Of a DNA stretch of 64,000 bases, positions 29,359 through 58,334 are shown one piece after another; the first letter of the stretch is position 1, and every line of letters begins with the position of its first letter. Under the pieces are notes generated by a model. The model was not told the origin of the DNA. It saw only the letters and a list, made by a program, of their open reading frames with translations, and made no database searches. A program made the position numbers and the translations under genes. This stretch comes from Chrysemys picta bellii (taxonomy: Eukaryota; Chordata; Testudines; Emydidae): contig NC_088798.1 in the NCBI RefSeq assembly GCF_011386835.1, positions 6,138,001-6,202,000 on the forward strand, written 5' to 3'.

Positions 29359-30564
29359 GTACAGTCATTGGCGCTTAGTTCAGATAGGTTTGCACTTGAT
29401 GCTCTCTCCCACAGCAAAGGCCAAGTGTTATTTCCACAGAGAACCATTCAGACTCTTCTTCCTGCTTGTCTCTTCTGTCGATTATTGCAATTCCCTCCTT
29501 TATACCCTTCCCAAATGCGTAACTCTTCACCGTTACATTGGGGCACTTTCTATACTCACCCACAACGGGAAATGGGAACCAAACACCTGCACCCTCAGAA
29601 AGGTGTCTGTCTTAGGGCTTCCTAGAGCACCCACCACCATAGTATCTAAGTTGTTCCCAGGAAAAGCAGCACAGAACATCTCCTACATGACATCCCAGAG
29701 TCTTCTTTTGTTCTCTCTTTCTAGTGTAGGAAGAAAAAAGCACTGAAGTTGGCTACTGCAGGTTTGTACAGAGAGGACTCTCTGGATCAGCCATTTTGGA
29801 AAACAACAGGGGTCTGGTCCTCAAGGGACTAGCAACACCAATCAGGGCCCCGATTGCCCAGATAAAAGGAGCTGCCTGGCCTTGGTGGGGCAGTCCCTGG
29901 CTGGAACCAGAGAAGAGAAGGTGGGTGCCCCTCTCTGGCCACAGGGGCCTGACAATAGATGGAGCTCATGGCTGGCTGAACCTGCACAGCTGGGATTGCA
30001 GAGAGAGGAATCTGGGGACGCTGGCCCTGAGCTAGGGCTGAGATAAAGGGTCTGGTTAGAAGAAGCCCAGGGAAATATCAGAGATGGATTGGAGTGGGCA
30101 GTACATGGCTGCTGTGCATAGGGGCTCTGGGCTGTAACCTGGAGAAGTGGGTGAGCCAGGTTCCCTTACTGGCCACAGGTAAAATGGTTTAAACCCCAGA
30201 CAGGGGTGGGACTTGTATGGGAGCCCAAACAAAGGGCTGAATTTAAAAGGTCCAGACCTGAGGCTGAAGACTCCAGGGAGAGCAAATAGCCTGTTTATTT
30301 ACTAGATTCTTTAATACCCTGAAAGGGTCATTCAGAGTTTGTGGCTATGGCTTGGAGTGCCAAGCCATAGAAGACCTGCCAGGGTTGTCTGGCAGCCTGC
30401 AGAGGCGCCAGGAATGAGAAAAGACTGGTGGTACCACCTGTAGCCATTAGGAGGCACTGAAGAGGTAAGTGCCTGTTTTCACCTTGCCAGTTACACAAAA
30501 AAGGGAAGTAACATGTATTTGAAACTCACTCGATGTTGCATAGAATCCTTTCCTCATTCTTATT
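29359..30564. other. No gene; repeat-like sequence
   Basis: Would hold exons 3-11 of the relic, but none is recognisable. 29470-29540 weakly recalls an L2-type VDYCNSLLYTLP motif. 29750-30480 looks like a retroelement LTR or internal region (purine-rich, AGATAAAAGGAGCTGCCTGG) without clear termini. Confidence 0.45.
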
Positions 30565-31304
30565 TATAAGAACATAAGAATGGACATACTAGATCAAACT
30601 GATGGTCCATCTAGCCCAGTATCTTGTTTCACACAGAGGCCAGTGTCAGATGCTTCAGAGGCAGTGGACAGAACTGGGTGATTTTTCGAGTGACCCATCC
30701 CCTGTCATCCAGGACCACCTTCTGGCAGTTGGAGGTTTAGGGACACCCAGAGCATGGGGTTGCATCCCTGGCCGTCCTGTCTAATAGCCATTGATGGACC
30801 TATCCTGCATGAACTTATCTAAACTATGTTTTAAATGTAGTTAGACTTTTGGCCTCAAAACATCTCCTGGCAACAAGTTCCACAGGCTGACTGTGTTTGG
30901 GGTGAACAAGGACTTCCTTATGTTTGTATTAAACCTGCTGCCTATTAATTTCATCAGGTGACCCCCTGAGTCTTGTGTTATGTAAAGGGGGAAATAACAC
31001 TTCCTGCTTCACTTTCTGCACACCAGTCATGATTTTATAAACTTCTATCACCTCACTCCTCAGTCACCTCTTTTCTAAGCTGAACAGTCCCAGTCTTTAT
31101 AATCTCTCCTCCTGTGCAAGCTGTTCTATGCCACTAACTATGTTTGTTTCCCTTCTCGGTACCTTTTCCCATCCTAAAATATCTTTTTTGAGATGGGGCG
31201 ACCAGAACTGTATGGGGTATTCAAGGTAGATTTATATAGTGGCATTGGATATTTTCTGTTTTATTCTCTATCCCTTTTCTAATGGTTCCTCTAATTCTGT
31301 TACA
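30565..31304 (-). mobile_element. Antisense CR1 3' fragment at the relic breakpoint
   Basis: On the minus strand it reads LEY.IQFWSPHLKKDIL and LGLFSLEKR, typical of CR1 ORF2, then the CR1 3' end (CTGGGCTAGATGGACCATC ... TTATGTTC). Its 5' truncated end coincides with the start of the surviving exon 12 sequence. Confidence 0.8.
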
Positions 31305-31438
31305 ATAAACGAGGTGAAGGTGGCTCTTGGCCTCACCCTCCTCTGCTTCAAACTCTCACCGGATCCAGCGAAACCCCCCAAGGAAAATACGTCTGCTCCA
31401 AGAACGAGATTCACCTACCCCTAAAGAAACTTCACTGA
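31305..31438 (+). pseudogene. Relic exon 12, 5'-truncated and frameshifted
   Basis: Starts inside the NEMKVAL codons of exon 12 (here NEVKVALGLTLLCFKLSPDP then AKPP) and loses frame before the LRSKNG motif; a TGA lies at 31436-31438 in the ancestral frame. The heme cysteine segment NCIGQQFA is missing. Confidence 0.88.
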
Positions 31439-34400
31439 CACTAATATCCCCAGGGCAGGGGTGTGAAATACAATAGGCTTAATTTTGATTGAATAATGCT
31501 GTCAAAATAGCCTGTGCATTAGCTCTGCAGTCACAGCTCTGATCATTCTTCTGTGTGATTAACCCAAGATATGAAAAGGGAAGTGGGCCTGGGGACAAGT
31601 TATTAATTTTTATTTATCATCTTTGTAGTTATTCCCCTTCCAATATGGGAGTAGCTATGCTAGTATAGAGTACTCTTATGCAGATATACCTGTACCTGAC
31701 ACTAGGGGGGGCTATTTCATTCTATGTGGTTTTCAAATAACATACCCCTTTCTCCAAATAATGTTCTCTACTGCATACCCTCATCTGGGATATGGTCATA
31801 ATATACCTATGATTAGATTACCAAGTTTTACCAAATAAAATGTGTTGTCTGCCATTACAGGATTTTTCTTCCCTACCCTCAGGTTGAAAAACACTGCTTA
31901 CCAGCGTAGTCAAAGTAGGACAACTTCCTTGTGTATGCAATTCGCGCCGTAGGGCAGAAATGTGGTGGCAGAACCAGGATCTCAAATGTTCAGTGAGCAA
32001 TTTCATCCACATGAGTGATCTGCCCTGTTTGTCCAGATTCAAGTGTGAAACCTTTTACCAACTTGTATCTATCTCAGTTATCTTGAGATTTCACAGGCGT
32101 GTCACTGATGCACGCATTAAATAGCGAGTATTAAACAAATTTGAATGTGATCTTGTGAGCACTTTAGCTTTCCAAATATAAGTTGAGCAGGATTCAGGCT
32201 CTCAGATCTTCTCTATGGATCTCATGAAAAATTGACGCTCCTGCTGTATCCTTATCTGATGTCCTCACCCTCTCTAGTATCTGGAAGGCTGAAATAGTAT
32301 CATTTGTACTACAGTAGTGCCAAGAGGCCCCAGCTGAGATAGGGGCACAGGTGCTGTGGAAACATAGTGTTACGGTAAATAAGTTCCCAACAGGAGGTGC
32401 TACAGTATGATTATGTATTGGAAATTAGACTAGTACTTGAAGATCCAGGAAACTCTACATATGTCTCTAACTCACACAGCTCCAGGTGTGGTGTTCTGTC
32501 CCATCTAGTAGCAGCAAGACCACTTAGAGAGAGATTAATGAGTCTGCTCTACAGCCTTATCTAGCAGCTGTATGGCTTTCAGCTCATGCAGTAGAGGCTC
32601 TCACATTTAGCTCCAGAAGTCCCAGGTTCAATCCTGCCTGCCAACAACCCAGGTATGTTGGTGTTACAAGTGGTGAAAGCCCTGTGGCGTGGCTGGCCTG
32701 GGTCAGCTGACTCAGGCTGGGGCATGTTGGGCTATAAAATTGTAGTGTAGATGTTTGGGCTCAGGCTGGAGCCTGGGCCCCGAGACCTCATGAAGGGGGC
32801 AGGTCTCACAGCCCAAGTTGCAGCCTGACACCAAATATCTATACTTCAATTTTTAGCCCTACAACACCTGACCCAGGCTCTGAAATCTGGGGAGGTGGGT
32901 TTTTTATTGCAGTATAAAATATACGCTCAATGTGACGGAAGGAATACAGCCAGAATGTTGCACAGTCCTGGCTCTATGTCTTTATGTTCACACACCAAGC
33001 ATGGTGTCTGGTGTGTGTCGGCTCCTGAAGGTCCATGAAATCATATACCAAGAATAGACTGGGGAGGGGAGGATGCTCCAGAGAAAACAATAAACTTGGC
33101 TGCATACCAGGTTCCTGTCCCCGAGCAGATGGACATGAAAACGGATGTGTTTAGCAATTGGACATTATTTGGAAGGGAAGCCTACAAATTGCAATGGACT
33201 GGATGAAAAGGAAAAGACAGTGAGACCAGTCACACCATTAGCTGTAATGGAGAAAAGCTGCCACAGCTCCAGCAGCATCTGGATATGTGAGCAGCAGACC
33301 AGGAGGACCCCTGTAAAATCCGAGAACACTCTCTCATGGTTCAAGACTAACTCTACCTTTGACCTCGGTTTCTCTGTGGGCACCTGTTCAGGTGACTGGC
33401 CTGCGCCTTCATTTTTCTCAGAGTGGACTCCCATGAGTGACCCCACTTTCAGCCTGGGTCTTGAGGCTGCAGCACTCAGACACCAACTGTGATTACTTCA
33501 TTGTCCTGATTGCGTTTGGACACCTGCATGGATTCCCTTCAGCATCTGTGACCAGTAGGTGATACAGTGACTGCAAACAGCTTCTTCAAAGCAAAGACCC
33601 TTCCCTCAAGAGTTGGGTAGGCCCAACTTTTCATAGGCGCATATCCCGCTTCCAGGGACCTGAGTTCTGTCTGCTTTCCTGCAAACCCTGCCTCTTCCCC
33701 TCTGATCAGCAGATCTGTGCTTTTTAACAGCTTAACGGTTCCGAAGTTCTTTGTTTGAGGTCAGCCCCCATCTCTGAGCTGGCCCCTGGTTGAGGTCTGG
33801 CTCCCTCTGCCCTGCCCCCAGGCCGAGCAGAGCTCTGGATCTGCTGGGGTAGCACAATGCCACGGCCTAAAGACAGGTGACTTGTGCCTCCCCTGGCACA
33901 CGCCCGTTCCTTCCCAGGGAAGTGCAACCCATAGTGAGAACCTCTGCTCCAGACCCATGGTGCATACACTGCTGCTTACTTACATGACATTGTCACTTAT
34001 AGCCAAGACTGTTGTTAAGCATGTAAAGTAAAAACAGGTCACCAAAACCGTGCATCTCTCTGCCAGGATGTAAATTCAGCACTTTAAGTGGATTCAATGG
34101 CTGCTCATTTTACATACAATATCACATGTTAATGAAGAGACGTGAAGTCAACAAAAAATGAGCACACAGGAAAAAAACAAGCCCTGGAGGGTTATCATGT
34201 CTAGGAGTAAATACAATGAACTTTGGGTGTATTTCTAAAAGGCAAAGAAGGCATCATGATATCCTACGGTTAGGAAGTAAATGGACAGCATATCTGCATT
34301 CATGAAAACGGGATCTCTTCCTGCCTTGATTGAAAATGTTACAGAGGACTTGGAGTGTAATAAACAGCTTTAGACATGCAGGTAATCTGTTAGTTAAGTT

Positions 34401-34503
34401 TAGTCTCCAGAAAGCGTGTTATGATATTGTTTTATATGCAACCATCTGTTTCCGATATTCTTATTCATTATTCCTGAATCTCTATACTTTAATCATAAAC
34501 TTA
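31439..34503. other. 3' flank of the relic, no gene seen
   Basis: 31439-32200 is alignable in patches with the 3' flanks of genes A and B. 32650-32900 looks like a decayed DNA-transposon repeat (GTAGTGTAGATGTTTGGGCT, CTCACAGCCCAAGTTGCAG). No convincing gene in 32900-34500. Confidence 0.5.
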
Positions 34504-34787
34504 GGCTTGGTCTACACTAAACCCCCAAATCGAACTAAGGTACGCAACTTCAGCTACGTGAATAACGTAGCTGAAGTCGACGTACCTTAGTTCGAACTTA
34601 CCGCCGTCCAGACCCGGCAGGCAGGCTCCCCCGTCGACTCCGCGTACTCCTCGCGGCGAGCAGGATTACCGGAGTCGACGGGGAGCACTTCTGAGTTCGA
34701 TTTATCCGTCCAGACTAGACGCGATAAATCGAACCCAGAAGTTCGATTGCCTGCCGCCGAACCAGCGCGGTAAGTATAGACAAGCCC
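34504..34787. mobile_element. Complete Harbinger-like MITE at the unit boundary
   Basis: 284 bp between TTA repeats (34501-34503, 34788-34790). Termini GGCTTGGTCTACACT and AGTATAGACAAGCCC are inverted. Interior consists of successive palindromes: TTCAGCTACGTGAATAACGT, GTCGACTCCGCGTACTCC and CGATAAATCGAAC. TTA duplications are typical of PIF/Harbinger. No transposase. The match with 1-160 begins inside it at 34628. Confidence 0.8.
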
Positions 34788-34790
34788 TTA

Positions 34791-35246
34791 TTCTCATTTT
34801 CACTATGAATATATCTCAGTGCTGTAATATTAAGCAGAACCTTGGCCCTGAGCTGAATCTTACAAATACATAATATGCTTGATTTGTGGGCTGCATCCAG
34901 AGCCCACTGAAGTCCGTGGAAAAACTCCCATTGACTTCAGTGAGGGCTGGATCAGCCCCTACGTACAGATTTATTTTAAATCTATGTAGAGGTTATAAAA
35001 GGTTACACTGCACTGTCACCTCTTACTGGGCTCAAGGCAGGGGTAATGGTAACATTCGATGGCCTGTGTTATACATGTAACCCCTTCCTGGGGCATCCTG
35101 GCCCTCACTGGTGATGGATCTGTCTGACCTCCCCCCCCACCCAAAAGACCCTGAGTTCCCAGCAATTAGTGCTTCCACCTAGTGGCGAGGTACACAAAGG
35201 ACTAACAACCCCTTGACTGCTAGGACATTAATTAACTAGTACATTG
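34791..35246. other. Intergenic, unit 2 counterpart of 161-899
   Basis: No gene. Shorter than unit 1 by 280 bp. Confidence 0.6.
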
Positions 35247-36345
35247 TGTGACATTGTGCAGTCTATATGGTTTTATAAAAATATGGTAACGAGTAAATAT
35301 AATGTAACCGGAATTTACTTTATGCAAAAGGTTTCTTGTAAGATATTATTACAAAGTTTATAATCTACTGAATGTGATTATTCTATTTGTATAAATGTAC
35401 CACTCTTGTATTTGAAACTAGAAATATGAAATATAACTTTGAGAGCCTATTGTAATTATGCAAAGTGTGGGACATTAATGGTGATTTGGAATCTTGATGA
35501 CTCCCATTAACCAGGACAATTGTCTGCCGATGGGTGTGTTTTACCTGTAAGTTTTCCTGTATAGGTGTGTGCTGGCAAGTCGGCAATGAAGTCTTGCAGT
35601 GACATGTGATCGTGTCACCTGAACTGGAATTTATCTTTAAACCTGGGGCTCTTTCAGTGAGCGGGGGTGGAAACCCAGAGGGACAAAGGATTTCTGCCTT
35701 ATGCAAAAGATATATGAAGGGGTGGAGGAGAACAAAGCAGGAGAGGAGTCATCATGAAGAATTCCCTAGCTACCACCTGAGCTAGAACAAGAGCTGTTCC
35801 AGGGGAAAGAAGGCCTGGAAGGTGTCCAGTCTGAGGAAAAAACTTACTGAAGCATCTCTGAGGATGAGATTATCTGTATTTAGTTTGATTAGACATAGAT
35901 TTGTGCATTTTGCTTGGTGACTTACTTTCTGTATTTAATGAAATCACTTTTTACTTATTAATTAACTTCGAGTATGTATTAATACCTGGGGGAGCAAACA
36001 GCTGTGCATATCTCTCTATCAGTGTTATAGAGGACAAAGAATTTATGAGTTTATCCTGCATAAGCCTTGTACAGGGTAAAACGGATTTATTTGGGTTTAG
36101 ACCCCATTGGGAGTTCGGCATCTGAGTGTTAAAGACAGGAACACTTCTGTTAGCTGCTTTCTGTAAACCTGCAGCGTTGGGGCAAGTAATTCAGACCCTG
36201 GGTCTGTGTTGGAGCAGACGGGAGTGTCTGGCTCAGCAAGACAGAGCACTGGAGTCGTGAGCTGGCAGGGAAGGCAGGGGTAGAAGTAGTCTTTGCACTT
36301 CAGGTGGCAGCTCCCAAGCGGGTTTCTGTGATCTAATCCGTCACA
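35247..36345 (+). mobile_element. Solo LTR, unit 2 copy
   Basis: Same element as 900-1998, with CATTG repeats at 35242-35246 and 36346-36350. Sequence is almost identical to the unit 1 copy. Confidence 0.85.
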
Positions 36346-53549
<17,204 letters not shown>

Positions 53550-53609
53550 CACTTAAATCACTGGGACAGGATGTGATACATGACAGAGTTTAATCTAAAT
53601 TTGATTGAA

Positions 53610-53950
53610 TAACTAGAGCTGGGTGGGAACTGAAATTCCCCTTTCATGGGAAATTCTGTGATTTCAAAATGTTTTCATTCAGAATTGCAATGGAAACAGA
53701 ATTTCAAAATTTCCCACAAAATGAATTTTTAAAAAATCATTTTAATAAAATTTTAAAAATTCTTTTGAGATTATCAAAACTTTTTGCTCTGATTTTGCCT
53801 TTTAAATAAAAGGCAAAACAAAAAGTTGGTCTGAAATAAACAAATCTAAACCTGTAACAGTGTCAAAAAAGATTGATCAATTTTTTAGGAAAAACAAAAT
53901 TCTGTCAAAAGCAACAAATTCTGTTGAAATTTTCCCAATCGGTTCTAGTC
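53610..53950. mobile_element. AT-rich inverted-repeat MITE, 3' flank of gene B
   Basis: Counterpart of 21714-22030. Confidence 0.55.
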
Positions 53951-55227
53951 AAAACAAAGGCTGTGTTTTATCTCTGCAGATGTATCCCTGCTAACTCTTC
54001 TTTGTGATTAACGAAAAAAATATTTGGGGGGTGGAGAAAGGACCATGGAGATGCAGCTGTGTATTTTTATTGATCATCATAATAGTTTAGCAAGGGCTCA
54101 GCGTTGTACAGAAGAGAGAGGACAGCGTCCCCACACTTAGAGATTTACAGTGGGGCTAGATTCTGACACAAGGGGTGAAGAAGGGATGGGAGAGAGTAAG
54201 GAGATTCCTCTTCCTCTCTCCTTGTATGCTCTGCACACGGGCCTGCCAGATTTCCAGCCCCTGTGCAGGGACCACTTCCTCTGAGGGAGTGAGACGAGTA
54301 GGTAGGGAGTTGTACTGGTGTACCCCAGAAAGGGTACTGCAGTAAGTCCACCAAGGGACGGGAGCGCTCTGCAATTCCTGCTGGAGTAGTGTGCCTCCAC
54401 ACTGCGCCCCAGGCGATGCTACGTTTAATAGGAAGAAGCCCTACATAGCGGTAATGATCATTATTGTTTATTTACATGAGTGCCTAGAATCCCCAATCAG
54501 GGGTCGGGACCCAGGTGGGCTGTTTGGGCACTGGACACTTCACATGACTCTAGATAGGACGTAAATCAATGGCCGGTTCGTTGCACAAAAGTTGCCTCTC
54601 TTTAATCTTCCCCTGCCTTCCATTCAGGGCACTGCAACGGCTGATCTGTTGCCATGGGACGGCCTGATCCAGCCCTTCAGCTAACTCAATGAAGCAAATC
54701 CTGGTCTACACTGAACAGTTCTACAGGAATAACCATGTCGGGGAGGGGTGTGATTTTCACTGCTGGTCTTATACCAGTAATAGCCCTAATGTGGATGCAT
54801 TGACAACATTATTAAGGTGCCTTATACCCATATAGTTCTTCCCATCCCATACAGAAATAGCTATACTGGTACAGAGCACATTTATACCCATATAGCAGCA
54901 TCCACACAAGGGAGGGACGTTGTCCCACTTTACCTGTAGTGGCATAGTCAAAGCGGCGCAACTTTTGACTGTACACCGTAGAGCAAAATTGTGTGTGGCA
55001 GATCAGGCATCCCAACGACCCAGCAAGCAATTTAATCAGTGTTTGTAAGGATTAAATTCAAGTGTAACCCCTTTTATCAACTTGTTTGTATCTAAATTAT
55101 CTTGAGATTTCACAGCTGTGTCAATGATGAATAAATTAAATAGTGAGCATTAAAAAATATCTTCATGCCATCTTATTAGCACATTAGGCTTCTAAATAAA
55201 AATGTATCCGGATTCACACTCTCAGAT
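53951..55227. other. 3' flank of gene B, no gene seen
   Basis: Counterpart of 22031-23282. Confidence 0.55.
55130..55135 (+). terminator. Candidate poly(A) signal, gene B
   Basis: AATAAA conserved with 23203-23208; distance to the stop codon about 1.58 kb. Confidence 0.3.
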
Positions 55228-56752
55228 CCCCGCCTCTCATCCTGTGGCCGAGTGTGTCTCTTGCTGTGGCCTTGTGCAATGTCCTCATTCCTCTAATGCC
55301 TGGAGAACCAAACAGAGATTGGAGCCCCATTGTGCCAGGAACTGTAGAAACACATGGTGAGAGACAGTCCCTGTCCAAGACGGACAAAGGATGGGGAGAG
55401 AAACACAGGGGAAATGACTTGACAAAGGTCATGCAATGTCAGTCAGTAGCAGAACTGGGAGTAGAACCCAGGTCTCCCAATGTAGTGTCCTAGCCACTAG
55501 ACGACACTGCCACCCCAACAAGGGACTCTGCTGATTGTCAGGGTATGACTGTTTGGGAAATCTGTACGATTTGTGGATTCAGTGTGAGATTATGGACTCT
55601 CTGTGCATATTTTTAGCAAGCAGCAAACCCCATTTTGAACGTGGGGGCTTTGAGTGCTGTCTTCTCTGTTCCCTCTTTACCTCCAGGTTGAACTGAAATT
55701 CTGACAGGGCTGACAATAGAGGCTCATTAACTTGGGATGGTCCTCTAGTCAAATACAAACATGTTAAACAATAGTTTAAATCTCAACCGGGAAAACTGGT
55801 TTGTCAGAACAGAGGGTGTCTGGCAATGAAGTTACCTAGTAGAGGTCTATCATTTGTTAAGGCTGTTCCAGGAGTCACTTGACCAAAAGCCTGAAAGGTT
55901 ATAAAAGGACTCACAGGGGGATGACTGAGAGCCATAGAGGAGTTTTGGGCAGGAGAGGGAGAAGGGATGGAGTGGCCAAGGGCAGAATCGGAGAGCTGGG
56001 TGGAGATGGCTCCATGTTTCGGGACACAAGGCAGGCACTGACACAAGAAGGACTCCAGACCCTAACATAAGGACAGTGCCTGGACTCTGTTCAGACTCTG
56101 GAGGCTTAGGACATCCAGGGGATTCCACGGCTGGATCCCCTCATGGCAGTCTGGTGAGTAACCGAGAGGAGGGGCTCAGTTGGAGCTGTGACAAAGGTGC
56201 CTCTTACAAAAGACCCCTAAAAGGAAGGAGAGATGGCTCTATCATCCACGGAATATACACTACATCCAGCCATCAAGTTACACCTACCTTCCAAATACAC
56301 TCCTTGTAAATCATTACTGTCTCACACACACAATTGTCCGCCGACACTAGAGTGTGCTGGAACAGGTTGGCTTATTTTGGATGCTGTAAAGTGCCTTAAT
56401 TCATCCAAGAAATGTGACTACCGAGGAACAGTCACATGCCAGTGCATCTGTGGTTATGTGAAGGGGCTGTGATTCTTTAATCGTTTAAACTCAAGTGTAT
56501 GGTATTATTTAACTAGAACATACAGCATAAGCTACCAATTAGTTGGCAGATACAAAATGAGTAACATACCATAGAGATACCTAACAAATATTAAGATCCC
56601 AGTAAAACTTTCTAGAGAAGACTGGCTGCAATCTGCATCACTCTTTCTGCTTCTTGAAAAGACCATTTAAATCACCCTTGGACTTTAATACAAATTATCT
56701 CTATTTGTCTTAGGTTCTACACAAACTATCACTAGTTACATAACAAACAAAG
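55228..56752. other. 1.5-kb block present only in unit 2
   Basis: Absent at the matching point of unit 1 (after 23306). Holds an antisense MIR-like SINE on its left, a TATA-like GGTTATAAAAGGACTC near 55897 that could belong to a retroelement, and a small cysteine-rich open frame at 56233-56472. Whether inserted in unit 2 or deleted from unit 1 cannot be told. Confidence 0.65.
55290..55515 (-). mobile_element. MIR-like CORE-SINE, antisense
   Basis: Contains GACTTGACAAAGGTCATGCA, AGCAGAACTGGGAGTAGAAC, CCAGGTCTCCCAATG and CCTAGCCACTAGACGACACT, the reverse complement of the MIR tRNA-like head and core. Confidence 0.7.
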
Positions 56753-57680
56753 AAGCCAACTAGGTGGGTAGCTGCTACGTTCAGTAACTGACGGATCAGT
56801 TTTCCTGCTCACTCCAAGGCTCTGGGTGTAGTGTGGAGTTTTCTGCATGCTTTGGAAAACAGGTCATCTTCCAATTAGAAGTACATTTCTGGCCCTTATG
56901 GGGGTAAAGAGCTGTAAATGCAGCACATTTTGAGTCAGATCTTCAGCTCAGTTTTTGGCCCTTTCTGTCTGCGAGGCTATAGAAATATTCATGCTGATAA
57001 CCTCACAGTTTATACTGAAACAAGAACAGGACGCAAGGAACCGCTAAATATTTCATTGCTCTTTCCACTATAGGCCCAATTCAGCCCTGGTGCAAACAGG
57101 GTGCGTACACCAAATGAGGCTCTGTATGTTTGTAGAATTTCAGTATACCTCCCTGGGGCTTTAATGCAAGAGGTCAGAGAAGTAGCTGATCTGGTAAAAC
57201 ACACTCATTGAGGAATGTGACTGATTTGCTGCAATAAGCCATCAGAGCACTGCGTGTACTAGAGGACAAGGTCAGAGATATTTTTTTTATTGTGTAAGCA
57301 ATCTTACAAAGGTCACCCCCGTTCAACAACAAGTCTATCATCCTCACTAGTGTCTATGTACGTAGCTGGGAAGTACGATTCCCTCCATTGCAGGAATTCC
57401 TGGGTAAAACGCTATGGCCTGCGTTATACAGGAGATCAGAGCAAATGATCCGATACTCCTACTGGACTTAATATAGATGAATCCAGTGTCTGAGTGCCTC
57501 AGTTTACCCATCAGTAAAACAGACAAACCGCAGATCTGAAACTTGATCAGGGTCCACCATGCACCAATGGACCTTATTTTTATAGTGGGCCAAAACCAAA
57601 ACCCCCTGTTCTAAATACCCCCCAAACCCAGGAATGTATGCTTAAGTCTCACCCTGGGTGTGAGGGTTAATTAATGTTGT
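56753..57680. other. 3' flank continuing, no gene seen
   Basis: Counterpart of about 23307-24227. No gene or clear repeat. Confidence 0.55.
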
Positions 57681-57943
57681 TTTAGTGTGTGTCTACACTG
57701 CCATGTAAGCCCAGGGTTCGAACTCAGGCTCGAGCCAAACCCTCCTTCCATCTATACACAAATCACGCTCAGAGCTCAGACTCAGGATATGAGCACCCCA
57801 TGGGGGTGCAGGGCCAGAGCCTAAGTCAAGATGGGACCCAGGTTTCAGGCCATATTGCTTTCCAGTGCAGACACAGCCCTACTGGACTCGTGCTCTGGGA
57901 GACCCCCAGTCTCATGCTGTGCAATGGCAGGCCAGCAGATATT
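57681..57943. repeat. Unclassified interspersed repeat
   Basis: Counterpart of 24228-24490. Confidence 0.45.
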
Positions 57944-58067
57944 ACTGCCAACCCTCGCATTAAAGCCTCCCTAGGATAATCAAGTATCAGGGGGTAGCCG
58001 TGTTAGTCTGTATCTACAAAAACAACAAGGAGTCTGGTGGCACCTTAAAGACTAACAGATTTATTTA

Positions 58068-58105
58068 GGCATAAGCTTTCGCGAGTAAAGACCTCACTTC
58101 TTCGG
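58068..58105 (-). ncRNA. Hammerhead-ribozyme-like motif, left arm
   Basis: On the minus strand: CCGAAGA, an A, stem GTGAG / CTCGC with one G-T pair, then GAAA and the AGC TTAT GCC hairpin. Canonical core is CUGANGA ... GAAA, so one core base (U4) is C here. Probably inactive. Confidence 0.5.
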
Positions 58106-58241
58106 ATGCATAGAGTGAAAGTTACAGATGCAGGCATTATATACTGACACATGGAGAGCAGGTTCTCTACTTGCGAAGTAACTCCCTGCTCTCCATGTGT
58201 CAGTATATAATGCCTGCATCTGTAACTTTCACTCTATGCAT

Positions 58242-58279
58242 CCGAAGAAGTGAGGTTTTTACTCACGAAAGCTTATGCC
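58242..58279 (+). ncRNA. Hammerhead-ribozyme-like motif, right arm
   Basis: CCGAAGA (58242-58248), an A, perfect 5-bp stem II GTGAG / CTCAC around a GTTTTTA loop, GAAA (58267-58270), then the short stem III AGC-TTAT-GCC. Only the U4 position of CUGANGA deviates, plus an A-C mismatch where stem III meets the cleavage site. Confidence 0.55.
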
Positions 58280-58334
58280 CAAGTAAATCTGTTAGTCTTT
58301 AAGGTGCCACCAGACTCCTTGTTGGTTTTCTAGG

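Larger units (their letters stand above)
26356..31438 (+). pseudogene. CYP4B1-like relic: exons 1, 2 (frameshifted) and part of 12
   Basis: A third, more diverged CYP4B1-like copy. Exon 1 is open, exon 2 lacks one base, exons 3-11 are not found, and only the last 134 bp of exon 12 remain, with a frameshift. It cannot make a P450. An antisense CR1 3' fragment ends where exon 12 begins, so the loss probably involved that insertion or a deletion with a breakpoint there. The sequence downstream of it resembles the 3' flank of genes A and B. Confidence 0.88.
57983..58330. mobile_element. 348-bp palindromic Penelope-like insertion
   Basis: Flanked by perfect 11-bp repeats TAGGATAATCA (57972-57982, 58331-58341) and absent from unit 1. 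It is an inverted dimer: the arm beginning GTAGCCGTGTTAGTCTGTAT and running through GGCACCTTAAAGACTAACAG, CATAAGCTTTC and GATGCATAGAGTGAAAG returns as its reverse complement from about 58186 on, around a short centre near 58162-58185. Each arm carries a hammerhead-like core. No protein. Family assignment to Penelope-like elements is inferred from the ribozyme-like motif, the inverted-dimer form and variable target duplications. Confidence 0.82.

Noticed and set aside
33145..33492. 115-codon frame downstream of the relic
   Set aside because: No recognisable domain, no splice partner, and a competing antisense frame; treated as chance.
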